Of a DNA stretch of 64,000 nucleotides, positions 34,081 to 45,678 are shown in pieces. Source of the stretch: Epiperipatus broadwayi. Taxonomy: Eukaryota > Onychophora > Udeonychophora > Euonychophora > Peripatidae. The notes below the pieces were generated by a model, which saw nothing but the letters and a program-made list of their open reading frames with translations, was not told where the DNA came from and ran no database searches. The DNA lies in the NCBI GenBank assembly GCA_028023455.1, contig JAQFVV010000017.1, positions 3,810,098 to 3,874,097 of the forward strand, written 5' to 3'. Numbering within the stretch: position 1 is the first letter of the stretch; each line of letters opens with the position of its first letter. The position numbers and the translations under genes are program-made.

Positions 34081-34180
34081 TTTATCTTTTCAACATATAT
34101 GTGTTCAAGTGTATCAGTGTTATGAGATAGTGTGGAGAGTAGTGGGATTATGTGAAAGTCTGTGCTCATATATCCTATAT

Positions 34181-35354
34181 ATTAGAAATATACTTTGGTA
34201 ATATACATCTTAATTAAAATCAAAAAATAATTCATGAATATTAGCGGCAAAATTTTGCATTAGTATCAACAATTTCTAACTTTGCTTGCAAAGAAAAAAA
34301 TTTTTTTTTCCAAATGTATAAATATCTATAAAGCAAATTTCTGTCATCGTTTCCTACTTATTTTTAAATAAATTATTTATTTGACTTAGAAGTTATTTAT
34401 TTATTTAAATAAGAGTCGAATTTAATACCGTTTTTATGTAGAGTCTATTAGAGTCATTTTACAAGCGAACACATTAATTTAGAGTAATTTGATTTTACGT
34501 TTTGTTAATGTAAATAAAGTTAAACCTAATGCCTTTACAGATTAAACACGGTTTGCATCTTTTAAATACAGAGTTCTCAATTCTCTGTAACTAATAGAAA
34601 TCTCTTAAATATAGATATATTTTAAATATATATATATAAAATCGTTATTAATTAGATTTTATCATTTAAATTTGAAAGATAAAAGTGTGAACAATTAATC
34701 ACCTACATAGGTTATTCAACAATTAATTGGTTCTAATATAAAAAAATATATAGATATAAAACAATACATAAGTCTGCAATAAGTTTGCTATAAGTTGAAA
34801 GATTGATTTCTTTCTGATGTATTAAAAAACTTAGTTGGGTAAATTTCTAAGAATTCGCTTCGTATGCCTTCAATCAGTTGTTATTATTAGTCTACTATTC
34901 ATATACTAAAGTGGCATGAGTACGCTTTTCTGAGTTTAAAACCCATGTAAAGCAATAGTCTTTCTTATCAGATATCTGACAATTTTTAACTGTATCATCA
35001 ATTGAGTGGTTTTGAAGACAGAATGAATGTGTGTATAGCTGAGTGCTTATTTTTTTATTTATATTCATGACAGATAAAAGTAAATTAGACGTCTTATATC
35101 TGAGAAGTTGTAAAGTTGTCATCCAAGATAACAGAATTTAGGGTGATCAGCACATTACAATAATCCAAGCATATACTATTATATTTCCATAAATGGCTCA
35201 AATACCTTATTACTTTTTCATTACATCGTTCATCAAATTCCCAAGGATTACAAAGATGTGGTAATTTGGAGAATGCATTATGCCATTGTTGAAGACTTGA
35301 AGCATTGTTAGGAGTATTAAAAATGACATCTTACAAACTTTCAGATTCAATCAG
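34181..35354. other. AT-rich sequence, no gene seen
   Basis: A 75-aa minus-strand frame (34895-35122) carries no recognised motif. Confidence 0.35.
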
Positions 35355-35640
35355 TAATGTTCACAATATGTTACATGATTACCATTTTATATGCTTGCAC
35401 AGGTTGTTAGTAATAGTAGCAAACTCTCCATATATTAGCGCCACCTAGTGCAAGTCTTAGAAATCAATGAATGCAAAAAGATTTCTGTATAAAATCCCTA
35501 TCTAGATAACACAAACCTTGCCTTCATTGATTATTAAGACTTGCATTTAGTGGCACTAATGTATAATATATGGAGTTTGATACTGGTATTAACAGCCTGT
35601 GCAATCATATAAAATGGTCATCATGTAATGTTTTGATGGT
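35355..35640. mobile_element. Family B fold-back without ribozyme centre
   Basis: ACATGATTACCATTTTATAT, AAACTCTCCATATATTAGCG and CACCTAGTGCAAGTCTTAG at left are mirrored by AGACTTGCATTTAGTGGCAC, ATATATGGAGTTTGA and ATGGTCATCATGTAATGTTT at right. Confidence 0.75.
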
Positions 35641-35764
35641 TTTATACTTACCCTGTCCATAGGATAATGGTGACTGTAGTTCTTAGAAACCAAAGATACC
35701 AAAATATGTAAATGCTGAACTGAGTTTAAATCTATATGATTGTATAAGCAAATGAGCTTGAATT

Positions 35765-36030
35765 GAAAATATTTGTGTTTTCATCTTAAAATCCTAGCTT
35801 TACAACCCACTAAATAGGTAAAAGGTAACTACTGGGAAGTTGCATTACTCTTAAGATCTAGGTGCAGTGCTCTCAAATCTGAGGCTCCTTATTGATGAAT
35901 GCCACAAGCTTGAAACTAGTCTAAAAATATTGGATGAATAAGCATTAGATAGGGATTTTATGGACAAACCTTTTTGCATCCATTGATTACTAAGGCTTGC
36001 ACTTGGTGACACTAATGAATACAGAGTTTG
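35765..36030 (+). mobile_element. Family B copy with decayed hammerhead
   Basis: It contains GTTGCATTACTCTTAAGATC, TAGGTGCAGTGCTCTCAAAT, then the ribozyme at about 35885-35945: TTGATGA (first C mutated), stem II ATGC-CACAA-GCTT, GAAA, stem III ACTAGT and triplet GUC. It ends in the CATCCATTGATTACTAAGGC inverted end. It preserves the GCTT side of stem II that other copies have lost. Confidence 0.7.
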
Positions 36031-36438
36031 CTAATGTATGATAGTTATTACAGCTCAGCTCTCTACTTACATGCATAAGTTTAAATTTATGTAAGTCAGA
36101 TTTTTTGCCTTTTATTATCTCTCATGTTGCAGAATACGAAAATATTTTTAACAAATAAAAATAAACATTATAATTAATTAAAAGAATTATTTACACTGCA
36201 TGTAACATTAAAATATGAAAGCTGCAATCCACTGAATACCATATTCTAAATTTTTTGCACTTTATATATGTGGAGGATTGTTATGTAAATGAAGAGATAT
36301 GTAAGTATATTTTATATAAGTCAAGAATTGCTTACTTTTATAAACCATAAAATTCACTTTTTAGTATTCACAGATTTTTTGCCACATATTCTAAGCTTAA
36401 TTAATCATAATATTCTAAAAGTGAGATTGTAATACAAT

Positions 36439-36452
36439 TGCTGCTGCTGCTG

Positions 36453-36503
<51 letters not shown>

Positions 36504-36571
36504 CTACTACTACTACTACTACTACTACTACTATTATGGCTACTACCACTACCACTACTACTACTATTATT
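36439..36571. repeat. (CTG)n(CTA)n compound microsatellite
   Basis: Four or five CTG units pass into about 40 CTA/ACT units with a few interruptions (CTC, ATGG, ACC). The Val-rich minus frame is an artefact. Confidence 0.95.
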
Positions 36572-37152
36572 TTGATTCTTCCAATCATTAAATATTGTTC
36601 AATGACGTGGAATTCTAAACAAAGATGCAATTTATTACAATCAGTATCTAATAAGTTCTACAAAGATATTTCTTTAGAAAATAAAATTGTTCTTTATCTT
36701 TCTTCTAGATGGAAATAAAGATATCTTAAATATATCTTCATAATCAAGTTATTCTATCTGATATAATTTCAATTATTATAATTAGTTCTTATGAGCATAA
36801 TACTCAGTCTGATTTTGTCTGTTATATTCAAACTTGCCTTTCCAATGTTCTTACATTTTCTCCTCTATTCAGACTACTCTCTTTATGCAATCAGATTTGT
36901 AATAATACTAGTCATTTTAATTTAGATTATAAGCAATTTTGTAATATTAAATTCAAATGTCATGGTTGATGATATTAAATTCAAATGTCATGGTTGATGA
37001 ATTTAAATTTATATCTTTCATTTATATATGTCTTTTTTGTTACTTCCTTTTATAATTATGTTATATGTATTATGTATATCTCTTTTATTTTTTTAATGTG
37101 CAAACTGTAATTGACTGTATAGTCTTGTTTAGCACTTAAATAAATGAATTGA
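36572..37152. other. AT-rich sequence with a 27-bp tandem duplication
   Basis: ATTAAATTCAAATGTCATGG followed by TTGATGA occurs twice at about 36947-37001. No gene. Confidence 0.5.
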
Positions 37153-37311
<159 letters not shown>

Positions 37312-37712
37312 AAGTCAGATGTCACATGACTTATATATAGCTTGCACTTACAAATATGTAAAATTAAGAGCGTGCTAATAGCTCTAAACAAGCTTTTTTT
37401 TTATTTATGATTAATGCTACTACAAGAGAAGACATTCAAATCATTTTTATCTTGGATTGTCCCCATCCCCAGACCGGTTTCTACCTATGGGTCTCTTCAG
37501 TGAGGAGTTGGAACATTAGATTTAAAAAACCAACTCAAGCAAAACATTTACCTAAAAGTTAATTGTTAGAAGAAGATCTGAAACTTTTAGACATCTACAT
37601 GTCTTTAAAGTCAGCTCTCCAACTGAAAAAATCATATGGGCCTGAACTTAATTCAGATACTCCATATATTAGTAGGCTTAGCCATTTAATTTAGCCAAAG
37701 CCACAACAGCAA
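37312..37712 (-). mobile_element. Family A hammerhead unit between two trinucleotide arrays
   Basis: It contains GTCAGATGTCACATGACTTA, AGCTTGCACTTACAAATATG, GCTAATAGCTCTAAACAAGC, the ribozyme, CATTTACC, TCTTTAAAGTCAGCTCTCC and CATATGGGCCTGAACTTAAT, and ends in ATTTAGCCAAAGCC. It is a single full-length unit with a microsatellite directly at each end. Confidence 0.83.
37458..37515 (-). ncRNA. Type I hammerhead ribozyme, core intact
   Basis: On the minus strand, outer stem I is TGTTCC/GGGACA (6 bp, one G-U) and inner stem I TCCTCA/TGGGGA. The core is CTGAAGA (37500-37494; position 7 is variable). Stem II is ACC-CATA-GGT with a G-A pair at its base. GAAA follows, then stem III ACCGGT (palindrome) and the cleavage site after C (triplet GUC). 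Both outer stem I strands differ from the 13229 copy (GTCC/GGAC) yet still pair. Confidence 0.83.
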
Positions 37713-37713
37713 A

Positions 37714-37891
<178 letters not shown>

Positions 37892-38303
37892 TACGTTTCA
37901 ATAAAGGCTTTATTGATCTCAGTGGTTTACATAAGTTTACATCTAGAAAATTTGAAATTTAACATACAATGAATAATATTAGGGTAAACACATATAAATG
38001 AATTTAGTGGTTACACTTTGTAGTTAATGGACTATAACAATATAAAAAATAAAAAAGCAAAAATAATCAGAGTTCTAAAGTTTGAGAAGCTTATTTAGTT
38101 TTGTCCGCATGTCACTTTGAATGTTAGTTGTATGATAGTTTTCTTTGCAGCATTCACAGCATTGATGGTTGTTTTAACAATGACCATGTTGCTGCATATA
38201 AGTGGGGGTTGGTTATTATTTTATCTCTATTTCGAATGTGTAGCAGTTTGTTGCTAAATGTAGCTGGGTGTCGTCTGGTGTTATTGCCAATTAAGAAAGT
38301 ACA

Positions 38304-40265
38304 TCAGGTGCACCAATACGCATAGAGAACAAATGTGGCTGTCCTAATGCTAGGTATTGATCTTCCCTGAAAAGCATCTATTATGTGATTAATGATTGTA
38401 CCCGGTTTTCTGTAGGTGTTACACATCATCTGTCGTGTTTGGTTAAGTGCTACATATTGATAAATAAAGTGGTCCAGTGTCTCTTCTGCTTGATGGCAGA
38501 GTCCACAGAAGGGGTCAATAGATATATACATTCTTTTATGATAAAGAAAGTGGGTTGTTGGCAAGGCAATGAGATTGATTTTCATGATAAAATCAAAGTA
38601 TTTGGGCTCTAGAGCCCATTTTTTATATTCCTTGAGTAGTCTCTTGTTGTTAATTCCTAGCATAGGTTGTATAACATTAGTATCTGCTTCTCTGTTTATT
38701 AAACCATAAATATCCCAGTATGAATACTTATGCAAATACTGTTCTGGAATCTTGTCTGTGGTTTTGCATTGGTATATAATGTTGGTGAAATAGGAACCTT
38801 TTGGAGGTGGTCTATCTGTTGGAGTAACTTCTAGCAAGTGGTTAATTTTGGGGTATTTGGTAAGTATTGTGATTATTGAGTTCCTTAACTTCTGTATATG
38901 AAAAACATTGATGTTGTGCAAGCCAAGTCCATTTTTTATTAGAGGTTGGCTAAGTTTTTTTGTGGAAATTGCTACTGTTTTTCTGGCCCAAAGTAGTTTA
39001 TTATATATGGTTTTAATTTTTGAAATGAACCCCTTTGAGAATGAAATAACCGGTACATAGTAAGTTATTTTGGTTGTGATAAGCTGGTTAATTAACTGTA
39101 CTTTGGAATATAGTGAAAGATATGCCTTGGACAAGGAGTTTATAATTTTTGTGGCTTCTTCTTTAAGTTTATTTTGGATATGGCATCTCATTCCTCTAAT
39201 TCCCATATGAAATGGGAACCCAAGAAAAGAGTTTGGTTTTGATTTGTAAATTGATGTACATGGTTTACCAGTGTATAGAGACCAGGCTGTGGTTTTTGCT
39301 GGATTAAATGTTAATTCATATTTTTGTGAATATTCTTGTAATATCTTTTGGAGTTGCGGTATTTGTTTTTTTGATGTTAGGAATATGGTAACATCATCCA
39401 TATAGGTGATGCATGTAGTGCACTGTGTTGTGTCTGGTATCTTGATCCCAGTAAATGCATTTTGTATGCTTTTAATAAGGGGATTAATGTAAAATATAAA
39501 CAATAGTGAACTAAGAGGGGATCCTTGGGATATAGATTTGGTGGGTGTGAAAGATGGTGAGTTTCTTCCATTTAAAGTTATATGGATCTCTCTGTTCAGA
39601 AGCAGGTTAGCAATTATATATAGATGTGTTCTAGAAATTTCTGTGTCTTTTAGCATTTTTAGAAGTGTGTATATATTGACTGAGTCAAATGCAGCTTCTA
39701 TGTCAAGCTGCACAACAATGGGTCCGTATTTTTTCCGCTGTTTTACTGTTGCTAGAATTGCTTTGAAGAATAAAGCTGCTTCTGTTGTTGAAGAGTTTTT
39801 CTTTGCATATTGTGCTTCGGAGATAAGTGGCATTATATACGGTTCAATTTCATCTTTAATAATTTTCTCCATAATTTTGATCGGCAAAGGTCCCATAGAT
39901 ATTGGTTTGAGGTCTGTAATAGGTGGAATAATTGCTTTCTTTTTATTATAGGGTACTATGGCTATTGGATAGACACCCTCCATGGGTTGAATTTTTTGCG
40001 CTAGATGATTTGCTAACTGACACAGATATTCTGTTGTGAATTTACTTAGATGCTTTAATACAAACAATGGAACTCCAGGACTACCTGGATGGCAAGCATT
40101 TTGAATAGTATTTAGTTTTGTTGTGAATAGATCTTTTGTGAATGGGGTTTTTGTCTCTGGTGGGCCAAACAGATTATGTGGTATTTTATATGGTTGTCTT
40201 TCTTGTAATTTCTCTTTAAAATATTCAAAAATTGGCATAATCATAGTGTCCTGCATATGTTCCAC
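38304..40265 (-). CDS. LINE reverse transcriptase and C-terminal region
   Basis: The 653-aa frame, read from its first ATG, carries the RT core. A GSPGVPLFVL segment is at about 61-70, DIEAAFDSV (motif A) at 188-196, SQGSPLSSLLF (motif B) at 246-256 and YMDDVTI (motif C, catalytic DD) at 288-294. A zinc-knuckle-like CGLC starts at 587 with H at 599, but the expected final Cys is Tyr. It would reverse-transcribe the element's RNA at a nicked target. The true protein begins upstream in another frame (40893-40225), so this ATG is not the native start. It is a broken piece of one ORF, not a separate gene. Confidence 0.88.
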   Translation of the reverse strand: MEHMQDTMIMPIFEYFKEKLQERQPYKIPHNLFGPPETKTPFTKDLFTTKLNTIQNACHPGSPGVPLFVLKHLSKFTTEYLCQLANHLAQKIQPMEGVYPIAIVPYNKKKAIIPPITDLKPISMGPLPIKIMEKIIKDEIEPYIMPLISEAQYAKKNSSTTEAALFFKAILATVKQRKKYGPIVVQLDIEAAFDSVNIYTLLKMLKDTEISRTHLYIIANLLLNREIHITLNGRNSPSFTPTKSISQGSPLSSLLFIFYINPLIKSIQNAFTGIKIPDTTQCTTCITYMDDVTIFLTSKKQIPQLQKILQEYSQKYELTFNPAKTTAWSLYTGKPCTSIYKSKPNSFLGFPFHMGIRGMRCHIQNKLKEEATKIINSLSKAYLSLYSKVQLINQLITTKITYYVPVISFSKGFISKIKTIYNKLLWARKTVAISTKKLSQPLIKNGLGLHNINVFHIQKLRNSIITILTKYPKINHLLEVTPTDRPPPKGSYFTNIIYQCKTTDKIPEQYLHKYSYWDIYGLINREADTNVIQPMLGINNKRLLKEYKKWALEPKYFDFIMKINLIALPTTHFLYHKRMYISIDPFCGLCHQAEETLDHFIYQYVALNQTRQMMCNTYRKPGTIINHIIDAFQGRSIPSIRTATFVLYAYWCT

Positions 40266-40893
40266 TATTTGTATATAGTGCCATTGGCACTTTTACATCT
40301 GGTTGGTTCCCCAGCGCCCATCTTATATAATCTCTTGTCCAAGTGTGTGGCCTGGTTAGGGATACCTTGCTTTTCTTTATTTTCAGATAGCTTTTGAGTT
40401 CTTCACATGCTTTATTGTATGCATGTGTAAGCTTGAATATATACTGCTGGGTGTAGTGTGATGGGTTAATCATGATTATTCTCTGGTGTAACTGATCTGC
40501 CAGAGACAAAAGTCTTGATGGTGGAGGTTGTTTTTTTGTTATATGGTTGATGTTAAAGGATAACATTCCCATAAATGCTAGATATTTCTGGACCAGGTTC
40601 AAAGTCATATCTTTGATATTGTTTAGCATTATGTAGGTCTCAGAGAACAAAAATTCAGGGGTTGTTTCTGGAAGTAAAACTCTTATTGTTCTTGTAAGTG
40701 GAAAGGGTGATATTTGAATTTGGGCACAGTCAATTGTGACTATTTGAGCTGAGTGATCGGAAAAAGTTGAGGGAGTTAGTTTTATTTCAATAAGGTGGTG
40801 AAGCATTGGAGAATAAAAGCACAGACCAATAAGTGAAGAGAAGCAATTATTGTGGAAAGAGATGGCATCATCTGGCAAAAAAACCTTGGCCAC
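40225..40893 (-). pseudogene. LINE endonuclease C-terminus and linker (frameshifted piece)
   Basis: 222 aa. SDH at residues 45-47 (FSDHSAQIV) is the conserved terminal His motif of APE-type endonucleases. The rest is the linker to the RT. It overlaps the upstream frame by 26 nt and the RT frame by 41 nt, each in a different phase, which marks two frameshift mutations. Confidence 0.82.
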
Positions 40894-41343
40894 TCATTAG
40901 TGGTATGTTTATTCTGTGAAGCCATCGTTGGGTAAATTCCTGATATTTTAAATTAAAATCTCCAATTAAGATGGTTGGGTTTGAAGTTGTAGCTAACCTT
41001 GAATTAATGTTTGCAATTATGGTATCTATTTTTTTATCCTGTAAAGGCATATATACAAAAACCAGATTTATTGTTATGCTTTTTTGGTTGAAGGTTGCAA
41101 TTAATAAGTTCATGTCAATGTGAATTATTTTGAACGTTGTGAATGGGCAATTTCTAGCAATTATGAGTCCAGTTCCAGCTGAGGGAGAGAAAGAATCTCT
41201 GGAGCATGCACAGAAACCTTCCATATTTAAATGTTTGGCTGGGTCAGTTTGTGATCCAGCATAAATTTTTGTCTCAAGTATACCAAGCAAGTGTGGTTGT
41301 ATATCCTTGAGGTTGAGTTCAAACCCTTGACATTGATTGCCGC
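40868..41343 (-). pseudogene. LINE AP-like endonuclease, N-terminal part truncated
   Basis: The frame reads LLGILETKI (catalytic Glu), then VFVYMP and ILIGDFN (catalytic Asp/Asn), all in the right order for an APE endonuclease. The first motif (LN...G) is missing. The open frame continues artificially into the trinucleotide array as a poly-Asn run. Confidence 0.85.
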
Positions 41344-41580
<237 letters not shown>

Positions 41581-41701
41581 TGGTCACTTATATAGTTCAA
41601 ACTTTGATCAGGCATTTGGAATAATAAAAAAAATTAATAAAGAATATTGATGACTTATTAAGAATTGTACCACCCATGTTGGGGAAAATGTACATTGATA
41701 G

Positions 41702-41795
41702 TTTTTTTATATGTCATAGCATTGGCCAGGAGGCGAACCTGCAACAACAGTCTGCAACCAACTGCTTGTTTGCAAGGCGGCTGCACTAACCTCTT
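41702..41795 (-). mobile_element. tRNA-like SINE (copy 2 of 4), 5'-truncated
   Basis: On the minus strand: GGTTAGTGCAGCCGCCTTGC, a B-box-like GCAGGTTCGCCTCCTGGCC, then AATGCTATGACA and a TATAAAAAAA tail. It is the same family as 18986-19093. The first 15 or so bases are lost. Confidence 0.72.
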
Positions 41796-41879
41796 TTAAG
41801 AAATGTTACCTACAGTTTTTTGCATTCACTGCAAAAAAATTTGGTTGTCAGATTGCATAATGCACTGTCCGTTGTCATG

Positions 41880-42990
41880 GAAACTGTAATTAAAGTAAAT
41901 TAAATGCTCTTCAAGACCGTTTATTTCAAAAATTTTGTGAGACCAATGGTCATGACTTTAAACATTTACTTACATATACAGAAGTGAGATGGTATGGTAT
42001 AACTTCTAAATTTTAGAAATCAAATTACAACATCAGACAAGAAATTAAAAATTCTCACTATGCAACTACAGAAAAGAAACAATAACCTATACCAGCAAAA
42101 GAAAACGTTCAAGCTTTTTTGGGGGTAAACTCAAGATTTTTGGAAGAAAATTGCAATTGATGATTTTTTTCAATTTCACTCATTCCAGACCGAAAAGATA
42201 GGAATAAGGAGATAATGGTTTAATTATATATGTAGAACTTTTTAAAAATTGCACAATAAGATGGAAACTTGATTTTTCAAAATTTTCATAATGAATATTC
42301 CAGATTGGGTAATACATTCAAGTAAGAGTGGATGCATGTAATGTGAATATTATACTCCAAAAAGATGTCAAGCTACCAAATGATCGTTCAACTCATGTCT
42401 CATCAAAATAACAAGGCTAATTAGGGGGACAATTTTTATTGCAGTCATGGTACTCAAAACTTTGTAAGTTTAATTATTTTTTGTTCTATTTCCAACATGT
42501 ATTTCACTGAATGTGGTTTTAGTAGAGTTCTTTTCCTTTTAACCAAACACAGAAGTTGTCTGGATATTGTCAATAAAGAAAACCTCAGGTTAATGTTAAC
42601 ATCATGTGAAACTAAGATTGAAAACCTTATAAAATATTTGCAAAGATCATTTAAAATCGTATTATATTTATGCTCTCTATTAATTATTTTTATAAAAATA
42701 TTTGGCAATGTTTTTTTCGATTCTAAAATTGCATATGATCTTAAATCGAATTTATATAAAATGTTTCATAACCTATTGTGAATAAAAATAACTTTCTAAA
42801 CATTATGCTTGCCTTAGCCCTTTCTAATATTGTATACTTGTATGTTGTTCAAAAATATAATAAAATATTCTTCGTAAATTTGATAACAATAAAAATAACT
42901 ATAAAATTCTAATTTTACTTTTGTGGTAGGGGCTACACAAAAACGTGGAGAACCAGAGGGGCTATGGGCAAAAAAACAGGTTAAAACCAT
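41880..42990 (+). pseudogene. hAT transposase relic (C-terminal half)
   Basis: Across frames, LQDRLFQKFCETNGHDFKHL is followed by LTYTEVRW, the HTEVRWLS-like stretch of hAT transposases. Later come TECGFSRVLFLLTKHRSCLD then IVNKENLRLMLTS (42497-42610), matching the hATC dimerisation segment (CGFS, LLTKKRNRLD, DLRLKLT). It resembles the ZBED/Charlie-type hAT group. At the far end AGGTTAAAACCATTAG (near 42979-42994) looks like a hAT right terminus (CTAATGGTTTTAACC when reversed). I did not find a matching left end. Frameshifts and stops make it non-functional. Confidence 0.72.
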
Positions 42991-42994
42991 TAGT

Positions 42995-44069
42995 GTAGAG
43001 TTTGGATAGAGGGTGTCATTATTCTTTGACTGTTTTTTTATTTAAAAAATAAGATGAATTTTAAATTAAATCTGTGTAGACAATTTTTCTTGTGCTAAGC
43101 AATTTACTTCTGTAATATTAGTTAATGAAAGATCGCATCATTACGATACAGATTTATCATATTATTGCGATGTCTCAGGTATATAACTAATATTAATATA
43201 TAGATAGTAAAATTAGATATCATTAACTTAGACATATATTTGTATATGAGAGTGTGTTTATTATGTAAGTTATAATATTATTATAATAATTTAAGAGTTG
43301 GGAAAAAATATTTAATGTTTTGTTATGTTAACTCACGATGCCTTCATTATTTCAGATAATATTTCATTCTTTAATGCGTTTAATAGTCAAAGATCTTTTC
43401 TAAGGATTCTTTTGCCGCTTCTATTTGGCCTAATGTTTATTACAAATTTATTTAAAAGTTGTATTATATAATGATACATTAAATTAATTAACTACATGTG
43501 ATAGTCTTAATTAAATTACATTTCGAGATTAGATTAGAAGGTAGACAGTTTTTTTTTTTAATAGAATAGTCAAACGAAGTCAAGTAATGTCTAATTTTGA
43601 ATTCATCGTAGTCTTCTTAGGATCACTTAACATATTGACCTTAATAAAAAAAAAATAAAGAGAGGATGGGTAAGCACATACATTATTTGGATAAGACAGA
43701 AAATACATCTTGTATATGGAAGCCTGCCATATTCAGGATATTTCACGGAAGAAAAAAAAAGAGATTCTTAAAAGGTTTCTCAAAATAACAAAACAAGTAA
43801 TAAGATTTAGTGAGTCACCCACTACACATAGAATACAACTTATCTTTCAATAAAACAAAAATGACGAGGATAAATTTGACAACAAAAAAGTCAAACATTA
43901 AAATCTTCTCTCTCCCTCTTCCGTCTTCAATAATAATAATAAAAATCCCCTTTAATTAAAAAAATTTAGTAATTTTATATTTATTAAATATAACTGTTAA
44001 TGATTATTCTTTTTATTTATAATTACGCACACACACACATACATACATAAATATTAATAATCGAGCTTA
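42995..44069. other. AT-rich sequence, no gene seen
   Basis: Short frames only, with a CA tract near 44028-44039. Confidence 0.35.
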
Positions 44070-44265
44070 ATGACCTACTAACAACGCATTACGTCTTAAA
44101 TTCGCTAAAAAAAAAAAAAAATCATATAGTTAGTTAATCAATTGCTGGTGACATTAAATGATATTCAAGCAAAATATTTTTATCGTAATTTTCCCGACAA
44201 ATTTTGATTTCCACTTTTTTCATTCAGAAATTGGTACATAAATCCTGTGCTCATTAGAAAGCAAC
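44070..44265. repeat. Direct repeat of about 190 bp, left copy (right copy 47575-47785)
   Basis: Both copies share ACAA(C/T)GCATTA, then GTCTTAAATT, TAGTTA, TTAAATGATATTCAAGCAAA then ATATTTTTATCG, TTTTTCATTCAGAAA, TGGTA and ATAAATC, and end TTGTGCTCA/CTGTGCTCA. They flank the 45475-47047 ribozyme array in the same orientation, with about 3.3 kb between them. Confidence 0.78.
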
Positions 44266-45474
44266 TCTATCAACTGAGATAACTGCTAAGAGCAGAATCA
44301 ATATTAATATAGGGCTGCATTGTTCATTCGATAACGTGTGAATAGAAAACATTGTTATAGGCACTGCATTTACACAAATATCAGTGTAAGAGGTTGTTAC
44401 TAATATTGGGGTAACTCCGAAATATAGAATTGTCTAAATTCAAGCGTAGTATATTATTTTAAGAGAACAGGAAACAAGAACAAATTGTTGCATATAATAG
44501 TGAAATAATGTCTAGCGAATGTGAATTTGATGCATACTGGCCTATAATAATGGATGGTAACATCCACATTTTCTTTAAAAACTTACTCCCTTCTTATGTA
44601 GCAAATTATAATTCAATAAGATCACGTAATAGTTTACCAATATCAAATACTCATTGTCAAGAGTTTATAATAACCATATTATATGATTAAAACGTTGGGA
44701 GATATTATGACTGTACTATTTAATTCATGGGGGGGAAACCAGGTTACTAACCGAAATGTAGATGTTTTAATATATTATTATGGGAGAATGTGAATTATAT
44801 TAGTGGATTAAAGTTGAAAAACAAAATGAATATCAATTAATGTGATGAAGACATTATTCTGAAAGAAATTTGATATAAATGCATAGTAAGATAAAAAGTA
44901 AGCAACCATTTAAAAAACACTGTAAGACAAGGACATCTTCTGCACACCTGTAAAGAGTAATAATAAAAAGATGATATTCTTCACTTAGATAGTCGTTGGT
45001 AAAGACTTGTAGAGATTTATTTTGGCATGATTAACACTTTGCTAAACTAACTTAATAAACAATAATTATATTGCTAGAAGAGACTGGCTTTCTAAAAAAA
45101 ATTGCAAGCTTGTTCTCGTCTGTGCTCTTATATATATATATATATATATTAGAAATCAGTCGACACCTAAAGACAATCCCAATATAGAAAACAATCAACA
45201 ATCTCAAACTGTTGCCAAGGCAACCTCCTTTTAACAGTAAAGGTGTATCTCACCTTTATTAATGGTCTAAAGATTGCAACTTGACCACAGAGATTGAAAT
45301 TATTGATACAAAGAAGTTTAAATAAACCTTAAACAGGTAAATATAACCTGTTCTGAATGCAGACTAAAAAAATAGTCAATTATAACATTACAAACGGCAA
45401 TTATAAATTTCAAATTGCACCCAAAGTATTACTTAAATAATAAGTTCAATAATGTTCAAGGCTATATATATATA
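44266..45474. other. AT-rich sequence, no gene seen
   Basis: A 60-aa plus-strand frame at 44508-44690 has no recognised motif. A (TA)n run lies near 45130-45150. Confidence 0.35.
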
Positions 45475-45621
45475 TGAAAAACAAAAACAAGTTACTCACA
45501 TAACCTGCTATCACTTGTTATTTATGTTCAAAAGATGGCGCTTTACCAAAACCACCGAACAAGTGTAAAATTTGTTTACATAAACGAAAAAAGAGTCAGA
45601 ATTAACTACCTCTTTCATTTG

Positions 45622-45678
45622 CTCACCCCCAGATCAGCTGATTTCAAGCTGGTTTGCTCTCCTCAGTGAGGGATAGAG
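45622..45678 (-). ncRNA. Family E hammerhead 1
   Basis: On the minus strand, outer stem I is CTC/GAG and inner stem I CCCTCA/TGGGGG. The core is CTGAGGA (45666-45660; position 7 varies freely). Stem II is GAGC-AAACCA-GCTT and GAAA is at 45645-45642. Stem III is ATCAGCTGAT, which can be a 3-bp hairpin with loop AGCT or a 10-bp duplex in a dimer. The triplet is AUC, with cleavage after the C at 45632. All core residues are present. Confidence 0.82.

Larger units (their letters stand above)
33718..34180. mobile_element. Family D fold-back with two hammerheads
   Basis: Two full units are inverted around a centre at about 33951 (GACAGGCTTCAATCTACGTC). The arms of about 220 bp are nearly identical: ATATGAGCACAGACTTTCAC, ACACTTGAACACATATGTTG, AAAAGATAAATAATCG, the ribozyme, and TTAAGATAGCCAATCCTCAT. 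The high arm identity suggests recent formation or gene conversion. Confidence 0.87.
37892..41343 (-). mobile_element. APE-type non-LTR retrotransposon (LINE), 5'-truncated
   Basis: A minus-strand LINE of about 3.45 kb: a partial AP-like endonuclease, linker, reverse transcriptase, C-terminal zinc-knuckle-like segment and a 412-bp 3' UTR (37892-38303) ending in AATAAAGCC...GAAACGTAA. It is less AT-rich than its surroundings and open apart from two frameshifts (near 40870-40890 and 40225-40265), so it is a fairly young dead copy. ORF1 and the first endonuclease motif are missing at the 5' end, where a 236-bp trinucleotide array begins. The clade is not assigned. Confidence 0.9.

Noticed and set aside
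39538-39951. 137-aa plus-strand frame (and 38385-38612, 39810-40004)
   Set aside because: Antisense shadows of the LINE reverse transcriptase.
42454-42708. 84-aa minus-strand frame
   Set aside because: Shadow of the hAT transposase relic, which reads sensibly on the plus strand.
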